NCBI GenBank assembly: GCA_002355455.1
Contig: AP017375.1
Coordinates: 3,472,001 to 3,536,000, forward strand
Length of the DNA stretch: 64,000 bases
Source: Stanieria sp. NIES-3757
Lineage (GTDB): Bacteria > Cyanobacteriota > Cyanobacteriia > Cyanobacteriales > Xenococcaceae
Reading direction: 5' to 3'
Shown: piece after piece, positions 35,259 through 44,279 of the stretch
How the letters are laid out: each line of letters starts with the position of its first letter
How positions within the stretch are numbered: position 1 is the first letter of the stretch
The notes under the pieces: generated by a model
Databases searched by the model: none
Told to the model about the DNA's origin: nothing
The model's input: the letters and a program-made list of their open reading frames with translations, nothing else
Program-made: the position numbers and the translations under genes

Positions 35259-36296
35259 TTATCTAAAATTATTTTGAGTATTAATTATTTCTTTTTCTAG
35301 ATTTTTTTGCCTTGTGTCTTGTATTTGTTTAGCTATTTTTAATTCATTAGCTCGTTTTTTATTGATAGCATTTTGTTGTCTTTGTGCTTCTTTGATTCTA
35401 TTTCTTCGTTCTTGCTCAAGTTGTCTTAAAATTCTATTTTGCTGTTGTTGGAACTCTTCTTTCTGCTGTTCTAATAATCGGTCTATCTTTTTTAAAGAGT
35501 CTGATTTAGGATAATTATTTTGAAGATTAATTGAATAATTTGATTGATATTTTTGAGGTTTGATTGCAATTACTGCTGATTGAGAAGTTGTAGTTATATT
35601 GCTTAGGTTAATTGGTAAATTTTGATTGGAGCGATTTATTTGAAAATTAGTATAATCACATTCCAGTTTAGTAAAATTATTATTTGGATTAACAACAAGT
35701 AGTTGAGGTATTTTAGTAGAAATTCTTGTCCAACTATTATCAACAGGAACAATGGGCAATGGATTGAAATTAGGTTGATGATTACTCCAATTAGATACAT
35801 AATTGGGAATAGTTTGTTTGATTACAGTAGACATTGAAGTTTTTATTATGCCTGTATTTTCGTTATTTTCTACTAAATTAATATCAAAATCATAAACATC
35901 TTTATAAAGATTATTAAATTCTGTTTTGGCTAAAATGGGTATATGAGCTTCAGATAAATTATCATAATTAATTTTATGAAATTGTAATCCTTTCAAACTA
36001 GCAATTAAATTATTAAAAAGTTTTGGTTGAGTTAGATTTAAAGTAGTTAAATTAATTTTGAGAGGTCGCTCTAAGAAATCAAAAATTTTTTGTCTAGGTT
36101 GATTATTTAATAAATCTAAAGATGATAAAGAAGCTTCATTAAAGGTCAAGAAACCTAAATAGTTATCAGTTGCACTATAATAATCATTATTTAATTTAAA
36201 AGTTACAGCTTGAGCTTGATTACATTCTTGGATTAATAAAAATAACAAAATAAGTATTCTCAAGCCAAATTTACTTGACCAGTAAAATAATCTCAT
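35259..36296 (-). CDS. Unknown secreted protein with C-terminal coiled coil
   Basis: A 345-residue protein with an N-terminal signal-like segment (FGLRILILLFLLIQECNQAQA, about 10-31; cleavage likely after AQA). The middle is Asn/Leu/Thr-rich with no motif I recognise. The last ~80 residues form a highly charged Gln/Arg/Glu coiled coil (EQQKEEFQQQQNRILRQLEQ, ending NTQNNFR). Composition is very AT-rich like its flanks, with Asn-rich codon use. It could be a periplasmic or surface structural protein. The spacer 35097-35258 holds GC-richer palindromic fragments but no gene. Confidence 0.6.
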   Translation of the reverse strand: MRLFYWSSKFGLRILILLFLLIQECNQAQAVTFKLNNDYYSATDNYLGFLTFNEASLSSLDLLNNQPRQKIFDFLERPLKINLTTLNLTQPKLFNNLIASLKGLQFHKINYDNLSEAHIPILAKTEFNNLYKDVYDFDINLVENNENTGIIKTSMSTVIKQTIPNYVSNWSNHQPNFNPLPIVPVDNSWTRISTKIPQLLVVNPNNNFTKLECDYTNFQINRSNQNLPINLSNITTTSQSAVIAIKPQKYQSNYSINLQNNYPKSDSLKKIDRLLEQQKEEFQQQQNRILRQLEQERRNRIKEAQRQQNAINKKRANELKIAKQIQDTRQKNLEKEIINTQNNFR

Positions 36297-36668
36297 AGTC
36301 TGTTCAATAATTATGATTGTTATGATTTTTAAATAGTTAGATGGAGTCCTTAAATGTTTGCTATATTTGAGAGTGGTTTTGCTTTTAGGTCTTAACTTGA
36401 ATCATATTATTGTTAGCCATTATTTTTTTTATATTTCATATTAATTTTTTGTTTAATCAAAATTAATTTTTATCTTAATTAATTTATGAAAAAAAAGATG
36501 ATTTTAAGCCAAAAATCAAATCGAGAAAAAATTAAATTTTGGATAATACTTAATAGTTTTACCACGCCAAATAACTCTAATATTGAGGCAAAACTTATTC
36601 TACCAATTCTTGTTTTTACAGACTAACATATCACTTCCTCATCTATCAGCAATTTTTACAAGAAGAGT
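36297..36668. other. Intergenic spacer
   Basis: This 372-base very AT-rich stretch lies between two leftward genes. I see no RNA gene, terminator with T-run, or convincing promoter. It most likely holds the promoter of the coiled-coil protein. Confidence 0.35.
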
Positions 36669-37943
36669 TTAAAGATTTGCAGTATTTATATGTAGTTTCT
36701 GTGTAGTTAGGCGAGCAATTTTTTGAGCTGCACCTTTTTCTCCTCTTACAGCAATTAAGCGATCGCGTATGTATTGTAGTTTTTCGGGATGATCTAAATA
36801 ATCTAAAACCATCTCCGCAATTTTTTCTGGTTGTAAATGACCAATTAACTCGGGTACAATTTCTGTTTTTGCCCAAATATTCGGCCAGGCAAACAAACGT
36901 TTTTGTCTAATAACTAACCAATTAATTAACTTAGCAAAGCTACTGCCAATTCCTGGTAAATTCGCCAAAATCCCTGGTAAACCATCCCAAGCTCTCATGG
37001 CATCTAACTGTTGAGTAGGGAGTAAAACAATCATTGGGATCGCTAAAGAGCCTAGTTCGGCTGTGTTTGCTCCTACTGTAGTCAAACATAATTGACATTG
37101 AGTTAGCTCATCATAAGCAGGAAATTTGGTAATTAATTTGATTTTGGTTCCTCCAGTAGTAACCATTACAGAAGAATCTTCAGCTCGATCTGAACTAAGA
37201 TGACCACCAACATTACCTAGTCGAGCGATAATGGGATTAAATTCGCGATCGCTGTATTGAGCTAAAGTGGTCAAACTTAAAGTAGGAGCAACAGGAATAA
37301 TAAAAGTAACATCTGGTCGTTGTGCCTGAATTTTTTCTGCGATCGCCAAACACAAGGGTATTCCTTGAGCCAGTTTAGCTGGTTTAGAGCCTGGTAATAA
37401 TCCAATTACGGGTTTTGGCGGAAGATTATTTGGTTCACTGCTCTGATTAATATCCGCAATTAGATCGCCTACCACTGTAAATTTATGGTGGTATCGAGCG
37501 GGGATTTTAGCCATCACTTGTGGTTGCATCACCGCAAAATGATCGAGCCAACGATACCATCTTGCTTCCCATTCAGCATAAACCAAGGTTTGATATCCTA
37601 AATGTCGACCAATAATTAAAGTGTAGAACTGATCTCCGCCCAAAAAGATTACTATTCCTCGGTCATACCAATCCCAATGCTCTGCTGTTTTACCGCTCAG
37701 AAGAAAAGAAACAAAATGTTCCGAGCTTTGTACTCGATCTACTCCTGGATAGCTTTTTGCGATCGCTGCTTCTTGACCCGTACTATGAGGACAAGGAGAT
37801 AAAACTACTGAAATTCGAGCCTTAAGACACTCGCTTACAGGACTTAAATTTAATTCTTGACGCAAAGCTTGAACTACGGGACGCACCCAAGTAGTAATTT
37901 CTCCAGGGCCATTAGCAAGAATTAGAATATCTACTGGAAACAT
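36669..37943 (-). CDS. Lipid-A-disaccharide synthase-related glycosyltransferase-like protein
   Basis: A 424-residue protein of the cyanobacterial LpxB-related family (TIGR03492 type by memory). It opens DILILANGPGEITTWVRPVVQAL and has a GT-B-like organisation: LGGDQFYTLIIGRHLGYQTLVYAEWEARWYRW, VVGDLIADI, VIGLLPGSKPAKLAQGIPLCLAIAEKI, and a late CLTTVGANTAELGSLAIPMIVLLPTQQ. It differs from true LpxB in length and N-terminus. The acceptor is unknown; a role in envelope or thylakoid glycolipid synthesis is only a possibility. Confidence 0.8.
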   Translation of the reverse strand: MFPVDILILANGPGEITTWVRPVVQALRQELNLSPVSECLKARISVVLSPCPHSTGQEAAIAKSYPGVDRVQSSEHFVSFLLSGKTAEHWDWYDRGIVIFLGGDQFYTLIIGRHLGYQTLVYAEWEARWYRWLDHFAVMQPQVMAKIPARYHHKFTVVGDLIADINQSSEPNNLPPKPVIGLLPGSKPAKLAQGIPLCLAIAEKIQAQRPDVTFIIPVAPTLSLTTLAQYSDREFNPIIARLGNVGGHLSSDRAEDSSVMVTTGGTKIKLITKFPAYDELTQCQLCLTTVGANTAELGSLAIPMIVLLPTQQLDAMRAWDGLPGILANLPGIGSSFAKLINWLVIRQKRLFAWPNIWAKTEIVPELIGHLQPEKIAEMVLDYLDHPEKLQYIRDRLIAVRGEKGAAQKIARLTTQKLHINTANL

Positions 37944-38392
37944 TCAAATATAATTGATTCTCTTCAATAATTTATTTTGCTCTAGTCGTCAATTTTTACA
38001 TATTATATTACTCATAACTAACCAACAATTTATATGCAGTTAGAGTTGATTTGTGATAAAAGTTTACTGAATCGAGTAATTAGATGTAATTGCAATTATC
38101 ATCTAATTTAAGTTCTTTATAGTTGAAAAATTAATTAAAATCAAAACTTAATAACTAATTAATAGGAAAAGCTATCTTATCTAAGATTAATCAATTTAAG
38201 ATTTTGACAAAAAAATAAAGATTCATTAAAAATAAAAATTGGTTCATCAAAGTAGCTATCAATTAGTTTTAATTTGAATTAAATTACTTTATAATTTCTC
38301 AAATTATGCTTGCATAAATATTTATTCTTGGTCGTAACTATCTTTTAGAATAAAAGTAAAGATGGGGGACTAATGAAAGGAGTTTACATATT
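37944..38392. other. Divergent intergenic spacer
   Basis: This 449-base AT-rich region separates the leftward LpxB-related gene from the rightward COP23 gene and so holds two promoters. A clear ribosome site (AAAGGAG, about 38378-38384) serves the COP23 gene. No open frame or structured RNA was recognised. Confidence 0.4.
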
Positions 38393-38905
38393 ATGAGTAT
38401 TAAAAATTTATCGCCAATTTTGGTTGTTGGCGCGATCGCTCTCAGTGCTACTACTGCCTTTGGTGAATCTACTCAATCATCTAATCGCAATGTTTTTTGC
38501 CAAGTAAATAATGGTACACACACTACCGTGGCAAACGTTCAAGGAGAAAGCAAGTCTATTTTTCACTGGCGTAGTGAAGTATTACCTAAATCTGCCAATG
38601 CCCAACAACTTTGTGAAAGTGTATCCGCTAAGTTAGATAACTACTCTAGCTTAAAAGGTTTTGGTGGCCATGACCAAGGTGGTTTACCTACTATTTGTGC
38701 TGAAGAAAGTCCAGGTGAATGTAGTTTAGTTCTTTTTACCTTAGCACCAACGGACAACGCTCTTGATGAAAGTGAACGTGTTCTAGCAGGTATTCTCGAT
38801 CCAGGATTAACCCAAGACAAACAAGTATCAAATGCTCGAGGAATACAGTCTACTTACTATCCTGTAGATTTTTGGTATTTGCTCGGACTCAAATTCAACA
38901 AATAG
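38393..38905 (+). CDS. COP23-domain exported protein
   Basis: A 170-residue protein with a signal peptide (IKNLSPILVVGAIALSATTAFG, cleavage after AFG near 24). A COP23 domain follows: FCQVNNGTHTTVANV, FHWRSEVLPKSANAQQLCESV, TICAEESPGECSLVLFTLAP, and AERVL-like SERVLAGILDP. Paired cysteines (FCQ, LCES, ICAE, ECSL) probably form disulfides outside the cytosol. The family is named for a circadian-oscillating, membrane-associated protein of Synechococcus RF-1. The biochemical role is unknown. It converges with the Ser/Thr kinase gene two bases beyond its stop. Confidence 0.82.
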   Translation: MSIKNLSPILVVGAIALSATTAFGESTQSSNRNVFCQVNNGTHTTVANVQGESKSIFHWRSEVLPKSANAQQLCESVSAKLDNYSSLKGFGGHDQGGLPTICAEESPGECSLVLFTLAPTDNALDESERVLAGILDPGLTQDKQVSNARGIQSTYYPVDFWYLLGLKFNK

Positions 38906-38907
38906 CT

Positions 38908-40446
38908 TTATTGATTATCTAACTTGCTATTAATTAATTCTAATAACTTGACCGTCGTTTGATGGTCAGGTTGAATTTTATTAGCTTCTTCACAGTGTGC
39001 TTTAGCATCTTGGTATTGCTGCAACTCATACAAAGCTTTACAAATTTGTGTCCAAGCTAAAAAGAAATCGGGTTTAATAGCCAATACTTTTCGAGTTGCA
39101 GTAATTGCTTCGTCGTATCTTTTTAATTCTATTAAAATTTGTCCTTTATTAAACCAAGCATTAACAAAATCTTGATCGACAGCTAAGGCTTGATTAAATT
39201 CTTGTAAAGCATCTTCGTATTGTTTTAAATCTGAACGAGCTAAACCTCGACAATTCCAAGCTTCAGCGAACTTAGGCTGATAGGAAGTAGCTTGAGCGCA
39301 AGAAGAAAATTTTTCTAAATGTCTACCTAATTTACCTTGAGCAAAACCTCGATTAGTCCAAGCTTCAGCAAAGTCTGGTTTAATTTTGAGTGCTCGATCA
39401 AAAGCTTCAATTGCTTCTTCGTATTTATTTTCATTATTTAAAAGATTGCCTTGATTATAATAATTCATGGCTTTAATCACAGTCCAAACTCTTGGTCCGA
39501 GCCAAACTATTCCTAAGAGCAAAGGTACGAGCGTAAACACAATCCATCGTCGTGGAGGTTTCTTAGGATTGCCAGGATTATGAGCCGATAAAGGCTTTGG
39601 TTTGTTAACTCCTTTACTCAATGGCTGTTGTTGTAAATCATAGAGAACTTCACTGACGTTTTGATAACGTTCTCTAAAATCATTACAGACCATTTTATCG
39701 AGGATCTTGGCTAGAGCATTACTACAATTTCCTGCTCGTTCTCGCCAGCTAAGTTCTCCAGTTTGAGGATTTCTGGGTAGTTGGTCGGGATGAAATCCCG
39801 TCATAGCTTGAATAGCAGTTATCCCCACCGCATAAATATCGCTGTTAAAGCGTGGATCTCCTCTTTGCTGTTCGCTTGCCATATATCCAGGAGTTCCAAT
39901 AGCAACAGTTAAAAGATTTCCCTGTCCTTCAGTTAAAGTCATATTACTAATTTCTTTAACTGCACCAAAATCAATTAGAACAATTTTGTTATCTGTAACT
40001 CGCCGAATTAAATTTGACGGTTTAATATCACGATGGATGACATTATGTTGATGAACAAAAGCTAAAATTTCTAAAACTTCTTCGAGAAAATTTCTAACTT
40101 TTTCTTCACTCCAACGATTATTAGGATTAATTTCTCCTTGAGATAAATCGTTGCCTTCAATAAATTCCTGAACTAAATAAAATTGCTCGTCTACTTCCAA
40201 ATGAGCTAAAAGCCGAGGAATTTGAGGATGATTGCTCAATCGATAAAGAACATTTGCTTCATTGGTAAATAACCTTCTCGCTGTTTCCAAAACAAATTCC
40301 TCATTAGATTGAGGTTGAAGTTTTTTGACAACACAGCGAGGATGACCAGGAAGTTGCATATCATGTGCGACATATGTTTCACAGAAGCCAGTCTTCCTTA
40401 AGCAATCGATAACTCGATAGCGTCCTCCTATTAACTCATCAGACAT
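38908..40446 (-). CDS. Serine/threonine protein kinase with TPR repeats
   Basis: A 512-residue receptor-like kinase. Hanks motifs: nucleotide-binding lysine in RCVVKKLQ, VIHRDIKPSNLI, LIDFGAVKE, GTPGYMASEQQRG. The glycine-rich loop is poor (LRKTGFCETYVA instead of LGAGGFGQTF). A transmembrane segment (RRWIVFTLVPLLLGIVWLG, about 298-316) is followed by about four to five TPRs (AWTNRGFAQGKLGRH, AWNCRGLARSDLKQYEDAL). The start was placed at 40446 (MSDELIGGRY), the family's usual opening; a GTG 72 bases earlier is possible and has no better ribosome site. Substrate and signal are unknown. Confidence 0.85.
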   Translation of the reverse strand: MSDELIGGRYRVIDCLRKTGFCETYVAHDMQLPGHPRCVVKKLQPQSNEEFVLETARRLFTNEANVLYRLSNHPQIPRLLAHLEVDEQFYLVQEFIEGNDLSQGEINPNNRWSEEKVRNFLEEVLEILAFVHQHNVIHRDIKPSNLIRRVTDNKIVLIDFGAVKEISNMTLTEGQGNLLTVAIGTPGYMASEQQRGDPRFNSDIYAVGITAIQAMTGFHPDQLPRNPQTGELSWRERAGNCSNALAKILDKMVCNDFRERYQNVSEVLYDLQQQPLSKGVNKPKPLSAHNPGNPKKPPRRWIVFTLVPLLLGIVWLGPRVWTVIKAMNYYNQGNLLNNENKYEEAIEAFDRALKIKPDFAEAWTNRGFAQGKLGRHLEKFSSCAQATSYQPKFAEAWNCRGLARSDLKQYEDALQEFNQALAVDQDFVNAWFNKGQILIELKRYDEAITATRKVLAIKPDFFLAWTQICKALYELQQYQDAKAHCEEANKIQPDHQTTVKLLELINSKLDNQ

Positions 40447-40673
40447 AAGGTTTGGGAGTTGGGTATAAGTTACTGAATCAAAAAGTCGGTAGTTAACATT
40501 GTTAAGCAACACCGCCACTTAATTAATCGTTATCACAGACTAGATCATAAGGATTTTAGCCAGAACATAATTGTCTTCTTTAATTATTTTCCAACATCTT
40601 ATACATATATGTTTGGTAATAGGCAATAGTTAGTAAAAATTCAATGATTACGCCTATTACCGAAATGTTTAAG

Positions 40674-42098
40674 TTAAGAAAAATTATCAATAATGGCTTG
40701 AGCAAACTCAGAGCATTTTAGCGGTGGTTCGACAGGAGGAGTCATCAACCGAGCTAAATCGTAAGTAACTTGACGATTAGCGATCGCGCTTCCCAAACCT
40801 TGCTGAATCAGATCCGCTGCTTCTTGCCAACCCATGTATTCCAACATCATTACTCCTGACAAAATCACCGAACCTGGATTAATTCGGTCTAAACCAGCGT
40901 GTTTTGGGGCTGTACCATGAGTAGCCTCAAAGATAGCACAATTATCACCAATATTTGCTCCAGGACTCATTCCTAGACCACCGACAATAGCAGCAGCAGC
41001 ATCGGAAAGATAATCTCCATTCAAATTCATTGTAGCCAGAATCGAATATTCATCAGGACGAGTTTGAATCTGTTGGAAAATACTATCGGCAATGCGATCG
41101 TTGACCATCACTTTATCTTGCCATTGTCCATTACCATGACTATCCCAAATTGCCTCAAGAACTTGTTTGACTTCTTGGCAAATTTGTTGTTGTTTTTCAG
41201 GAGTTAAAGCATCGTATCCAGGATCGATTTTACGAGCATTTTCTTCAATAGTAAGCTCTGGATTAGCTTCTTGATTGCTGAGAATCCAAGATTCTCTTTC
41301 TGTAATACATTCGGCACGAAATTCTGTAGTGGCTAATTCATAACCCCAATCCCGAAAAGCTCCTTCAGTATATTTCATGATATTACCTTTGTGAACCAAG
41401 GTAACTTGTTGTTTTGACTTGGGGAGTCGCAAAGCGTGTTGAATTGATCTTCTAACCAATCTTTGTGAACCAGTTTTACTAATTGGTTTGATCCCGATCC
41501 CAGAATCAAAAGGAATTTGTTTTTTCCCGTGTTCGGGAGTAGCAGGAATTAAATCGGTATTGAGAAAATTAATTAATTTGTCAGCAATTTCACTTCCTTG
41601 TCGCCATTCAATTCCTAAATAAATATCTTCTGTATTTTCTCGATAAACGATGACATCCAATTTTTCAGGAGTTTTGTGAGGGGAGGGAGTACCTGCATAA
41701 TACCTACAGGGACGAACACAAGCATAAAGATTAAAGATTTGCCGTAAAGCAACATTGAGAGAACGAATTCCTCCGCCTACAGGAGTTGTAAGTGGACCTT
41801 TGATAGCAACTCCGTATTCTTGAATAGCTTTAAGAGTATCTTCAGGTAAATATTGATAAGTACCGTACTTGTCGCAAGCTTCATCTCCTGCATAGACTTT
41901 AAACCAATTGATCTGGCGTTTACCACCATAAGCAGCGCTAACAGCAGCATCAATGACTTTTTCTGTAGCTGGCCAAATATCTACGCCAGTACCATCACCC
42001 CGAATGAAAGGAATAATCGGATCGTCGGGAACAATTGGTTTCCCATCTTTAAACGTGATTTTACTTCCTTGAGAAGGTGAGGTTAGTTTTTCGTACAT
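40674..42098 (-). CDS. icd: Isocitrate dehydrogenase (NADP+)
   Basis: A 474-residue enzyme oxidising isocitrate to 2-oxoglutarate, the carbon skeleton and nitrogen-status signal in cyanobacteria. Motifs: [16 protein letters not shown], the substrate-serine loop [70 protein letters not shown], and [11 protein letters not shown]. The region around [20 protein letters not shown] is an insert relative to E. coli Icd, typical of cyanobacteria. Regulation by NtcA is known in the group, but no GTA-N8-TAC site was confirmed by eye upstream. Confidence 0.96.
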   Translation of the reverse strand: MYEKLTSPSQGSKITFKDGKPIVPDDPIIPFIRGDGTGVDIWPATEKVIDAAVSAAYGGKRQINWFKVYAGDEACDKYGTYQYLPEDTLKAIQEYGVAIKGPLTTPVGGGIRSLNVALRQIFNLYACVRPCRYYAGTPSPHKTPEKLDVIVYRENTEDIYLGIEWRQGSEIADKLINFLNTDLIPATPEHGKKQIPFDSGIGIKPISKTGSQRLVRRSIQHALRLPKSKQQVTLVHKGNIMKYTEGAFRDWGYELATTEFRAECITERESWILSNQEANPELTIEENARKIDPGYDALTPEKQQQICQEVKQVLEAIWDSHGNGQWQDKVMVNDRIADSIFQQIQTRPDEYSILATMNLNGDYLSDAAAAIVGGLGMSPGANIGDNCAIFEATHGTAPKHAGLDRINPGSVILSGVMMLEYMGWQEAADLIQQGLGSAIANRQVTYDLARLMTPPVEPPLKCSEFAQAIIDNFS

Positions 42099-42280
42099 AA
42101 TGAATCAAAAAAATTAATTGTAGCTACAATAACAATTAAGTCAAAATAACATTTAAGGTAGTAGTACAATTTACTCCTTCAGTTTTTTCTAAAGATCAAT
42201 AAAGATAACATAAGAGGAACAATATAATTAGGTCAGTATTGTCAGAGCTATAATAAACCTCTTAAATTGGCATAGACATA

Positions 42281-42982
42281 ATGAAAAAAATTTTAGTGGT
42301 AGATGATGATCGCATTCTCCGCAAGGTTTTAAAGCATACCTTAGAACAACAAGGTTATCAAGTTAAGGCAACTGGTTCGGGAACAGAAGCTTTAGCAGGG
42401 TTTCAAGAGGATTTACCAGACTTGATTGTCTCTGATGTTTCTATGCCAACGATGGATGGTTTTGAATTTTGTCGTCAACTGCGTTCTCAACCTTCGGGAC
42501 AGTTGATCCCCTTTATCTTTCTCTCTGCCAAGAGCGATTTAGATCATCGGATCCAAGGACACCAAATTGGTGCAGATGATTATCTGACTAAACCTTTTGA
42601 GATGAAAGAATTGCTAGTTAAAATCGAAGCTTTATTAGAGCGATCGCGGCGAATTCATAGCGAGATAGTTCATTTATTACAGCAGTTAGTTACTTTACAG
42701 TCAGTTAATTATTCTTTTGCAGAAATAGGTTTAAATTTAGCCAGTCCTCATCTGAGTCGGGAGTCTAAACCTGAACCTTTACCTCTAACTCCTGCTGAAG
42801 AAAGAGTATTTTGGGAAGTCATTCAAGGTTTTACTAACAAGCAAATCAGCGAGCGTTTGTTTATTAGTCCGAGAACTGTACAAACTCATTTAAGCAGTAT
42901 TTTAAACAAACTTAATTTGGAAAATCGTACTCAATTAGTTCGTTTCGCATACGAACATGGTTATAAAAAAAATGAGTACTAA
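42281..42982 (+). CDS. NarL/LuxR-type response regulator
   Basis: A 233-residue two-domain regulator. The receiver (1-120) has acidic pocket DDD (7-9), phospho-acceptor Asp in LIVSDVSMP (about 52) and the lysine in YLTKPFEM. The C-terminal LuxR helix-turn-helix (LTPAEERVFWEVIQGFTNKQISERLFISPRTVQTHLSSILNKL) binds DNA. The layout resembles Ycf29-type regulators, but I do not claim that identity. No cognate kinase is adjacent; the nearest sensor-like gene (44280) is degenerate. Confidence 0.87.
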   Translation: MKKILVVDDDRILRKVLKHTLEQQGYQVKATGSGTEALAGFQEDLPDLIVSDVSMPTMDGFEFCRQLRSQPSGQLIPFIFLSAKSDLDHRIQGHQIGADDYLTKPFEMKELLVKIEALLERSRRIHSEIVHLLQQLVTLQSVNYSFAEIGLNLASPHLSRESKPEPLPLTPAEERVFWEVIQGFTNKQISERLFISPRTVQTHLSSILNKLNLENRTQLVRFAYEHGYKKNEY

Positions 42983-43113
42983 CAATTAAGATTCATCACA
43001 AAATCTTTTCTGTTGAGGCTAGTCTAGCATTTGATCCTGAGTGTTAACTCCAAAAGAGTATTTCCAATCATACAATACCCATATACTGCCAAGGTTTTAG
43101 ATCGCTGTTTAGA

Positions 43114-43174
43114 TTGCTCCTAATTCGCTTTCATCCCTCTTCCTAAACGAGGAGCAATTCTCGCTCGGTTTTTT
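43114..43174 (+). promoter_or_regulatory. Possible attenuator / terminator with competing stem
   Basis: A terminator-like hairpin lies at 43148-43167 (CGAG-GAG / CTC-G-CTCG, 7 bp with one bulge) followed by G and six T. Its 5' arm overlaps AGGAGCAA (43150-43157), which also pairs perfectly with TTGCTCCT at 43114-43121. The two stems exclude each other, as in transcription attenuation. It lies in the 345-base spacer between the response regulator and gun4, 154 bases before gun4. It may only be the regulator's terminator. Confidence 0.4.
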
Positions 43175-43327
43175 AAATTTCGATTCCTAAATCATGATAG
43201 GATTGAGCTTAAGACCGATAGCTAAGTAAAAACACTCAGGCATCGATCTCAACAGAAAGTCAAAAATCTTTCTATTTAATCAATCATTTTTGCTTACGAA
43301 AAATAATCGCTGCAATAGTAATTTTGT

Positions 43328-44023
43328 ATGGAAGAGATTAGCGATTTAATCAGCCAGTTTGAAACCGAATCAGAAAAAAATCAACTTCAACTTGTGCCTC
43401 AGCTAGTTGGCACAGGAGAATCCGGTTTAGAAGTATTGATGGACTTTTTACACTCTCGTCAATCGGAACCAGCTAATCTAATTATGGGCAAAGCTTATCA
43501 GGCTCTGCTCCAAACTGATACTCCCAAAGTCCAAGAATTTCTCAAAACTTATTTTCCCAATGGGGTAGTTCCTCTCAAATCGGAAAGAAATATTGACTAT
43601 CAACCACTACAACAACTTTTAGCACAACAAGATTTTTTAGGAGCAGATGTTCTTACTTTACAAAAGTTATGCGAGATAGCAGGAGAAGCTGCCATTAAAA
43701 GAAAATGGCTATATTTTACAGAGGCGGAAAATCTTCCCAAGACAGATTTACATACCTTAGATCGACTATGGTTAATTTATTCAGAAGGTAAATTTGGTTT
43801 TTCGGTTCAAAGACAAATTTGGCTATCGCTAGGTCAAGACTTTGCTCAACTTTGGTACAAAATTGGTTGGAAATCAGGTAATAATTGGACTCGTTACCCC
43901 AAAGATTTCACCTGGGATTTAACAGCACCAAAAGGACATTTACCTCTATCCAATCAGTTAAGAGGCGTTAGGGTAATTGCTTCAATTTTTGCTCATCCAG
44001 TTTGGTCAACTGACTCTAATTAA
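43328..44023 (+). CDS. gun4: GUN4 tetrapyrrole-binding protein
   Basis: A 231-residue protein with the full GUN4 layout. The N-terminal helical bundle (1-80; LVPQLVGTGESGLEVLMDFL, YQALLQTDTPKVQEFLKTYFPNG) is followed by the GUN4 core: DYQPLQQLLAQQDFLGADVLTLQKLCEIAG, LYFTEAENLPKTDLHTLDRLW, KFGFSVQRQIWLSLGQDFAQLW, and WTRYPKDFTWDLTAPKGHLP. GUN4 binds protoporphyrin IX and Mg-protoporphyrin and stimulates Mg-chelatase in chlorophyll synthesis. The length is that of true cyanobacterial Gun4, not a kinase-linked GUN4 domain. Confidence 0.93.
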   Translation: MEEISDLISQFETESEKNQLQLVPQLVGTGESGLEVLMDFLHSRQSEPANLIMGKAYQALLQTDTPKVQEFLKTYFPNGVVPLKSERNIDYQPLQQLLAQQDFLGADVLTLQKLCEIAGEAAIKRKWLYFTEAENLPKTDLHTLDRLWLIYSEGKFGFSVQRQIWLSLGQDFAQLWYKIGWKSGNNWTRYPKDFTWDLTAPKGHLPLSNQLRGVRVIASIFAHPVWSTDSN

Positions 44024-44279
44024 TATATTTTTTAATAATTAGTTTGAAGGCTGAGAATAAACTAAGAGCTTAAATTAAAGGAAATCTTAGTTTTTTAGCA
44101 AACATAATCTTAAGAATCTCTGCTTAAAATGTTCGTTCAGAGAGTTTTTCGGGAACTTTAAGGGTAACAACTTTTAGAGAGACACCAATAGTTCTCTTTT
44201 CGCAAGCTGATGGCTTTAGAGAAGACGAAAAATCGATTTGCTCTCTTGGTTGTTGACAAAACAATCTCATTAAAATTCA

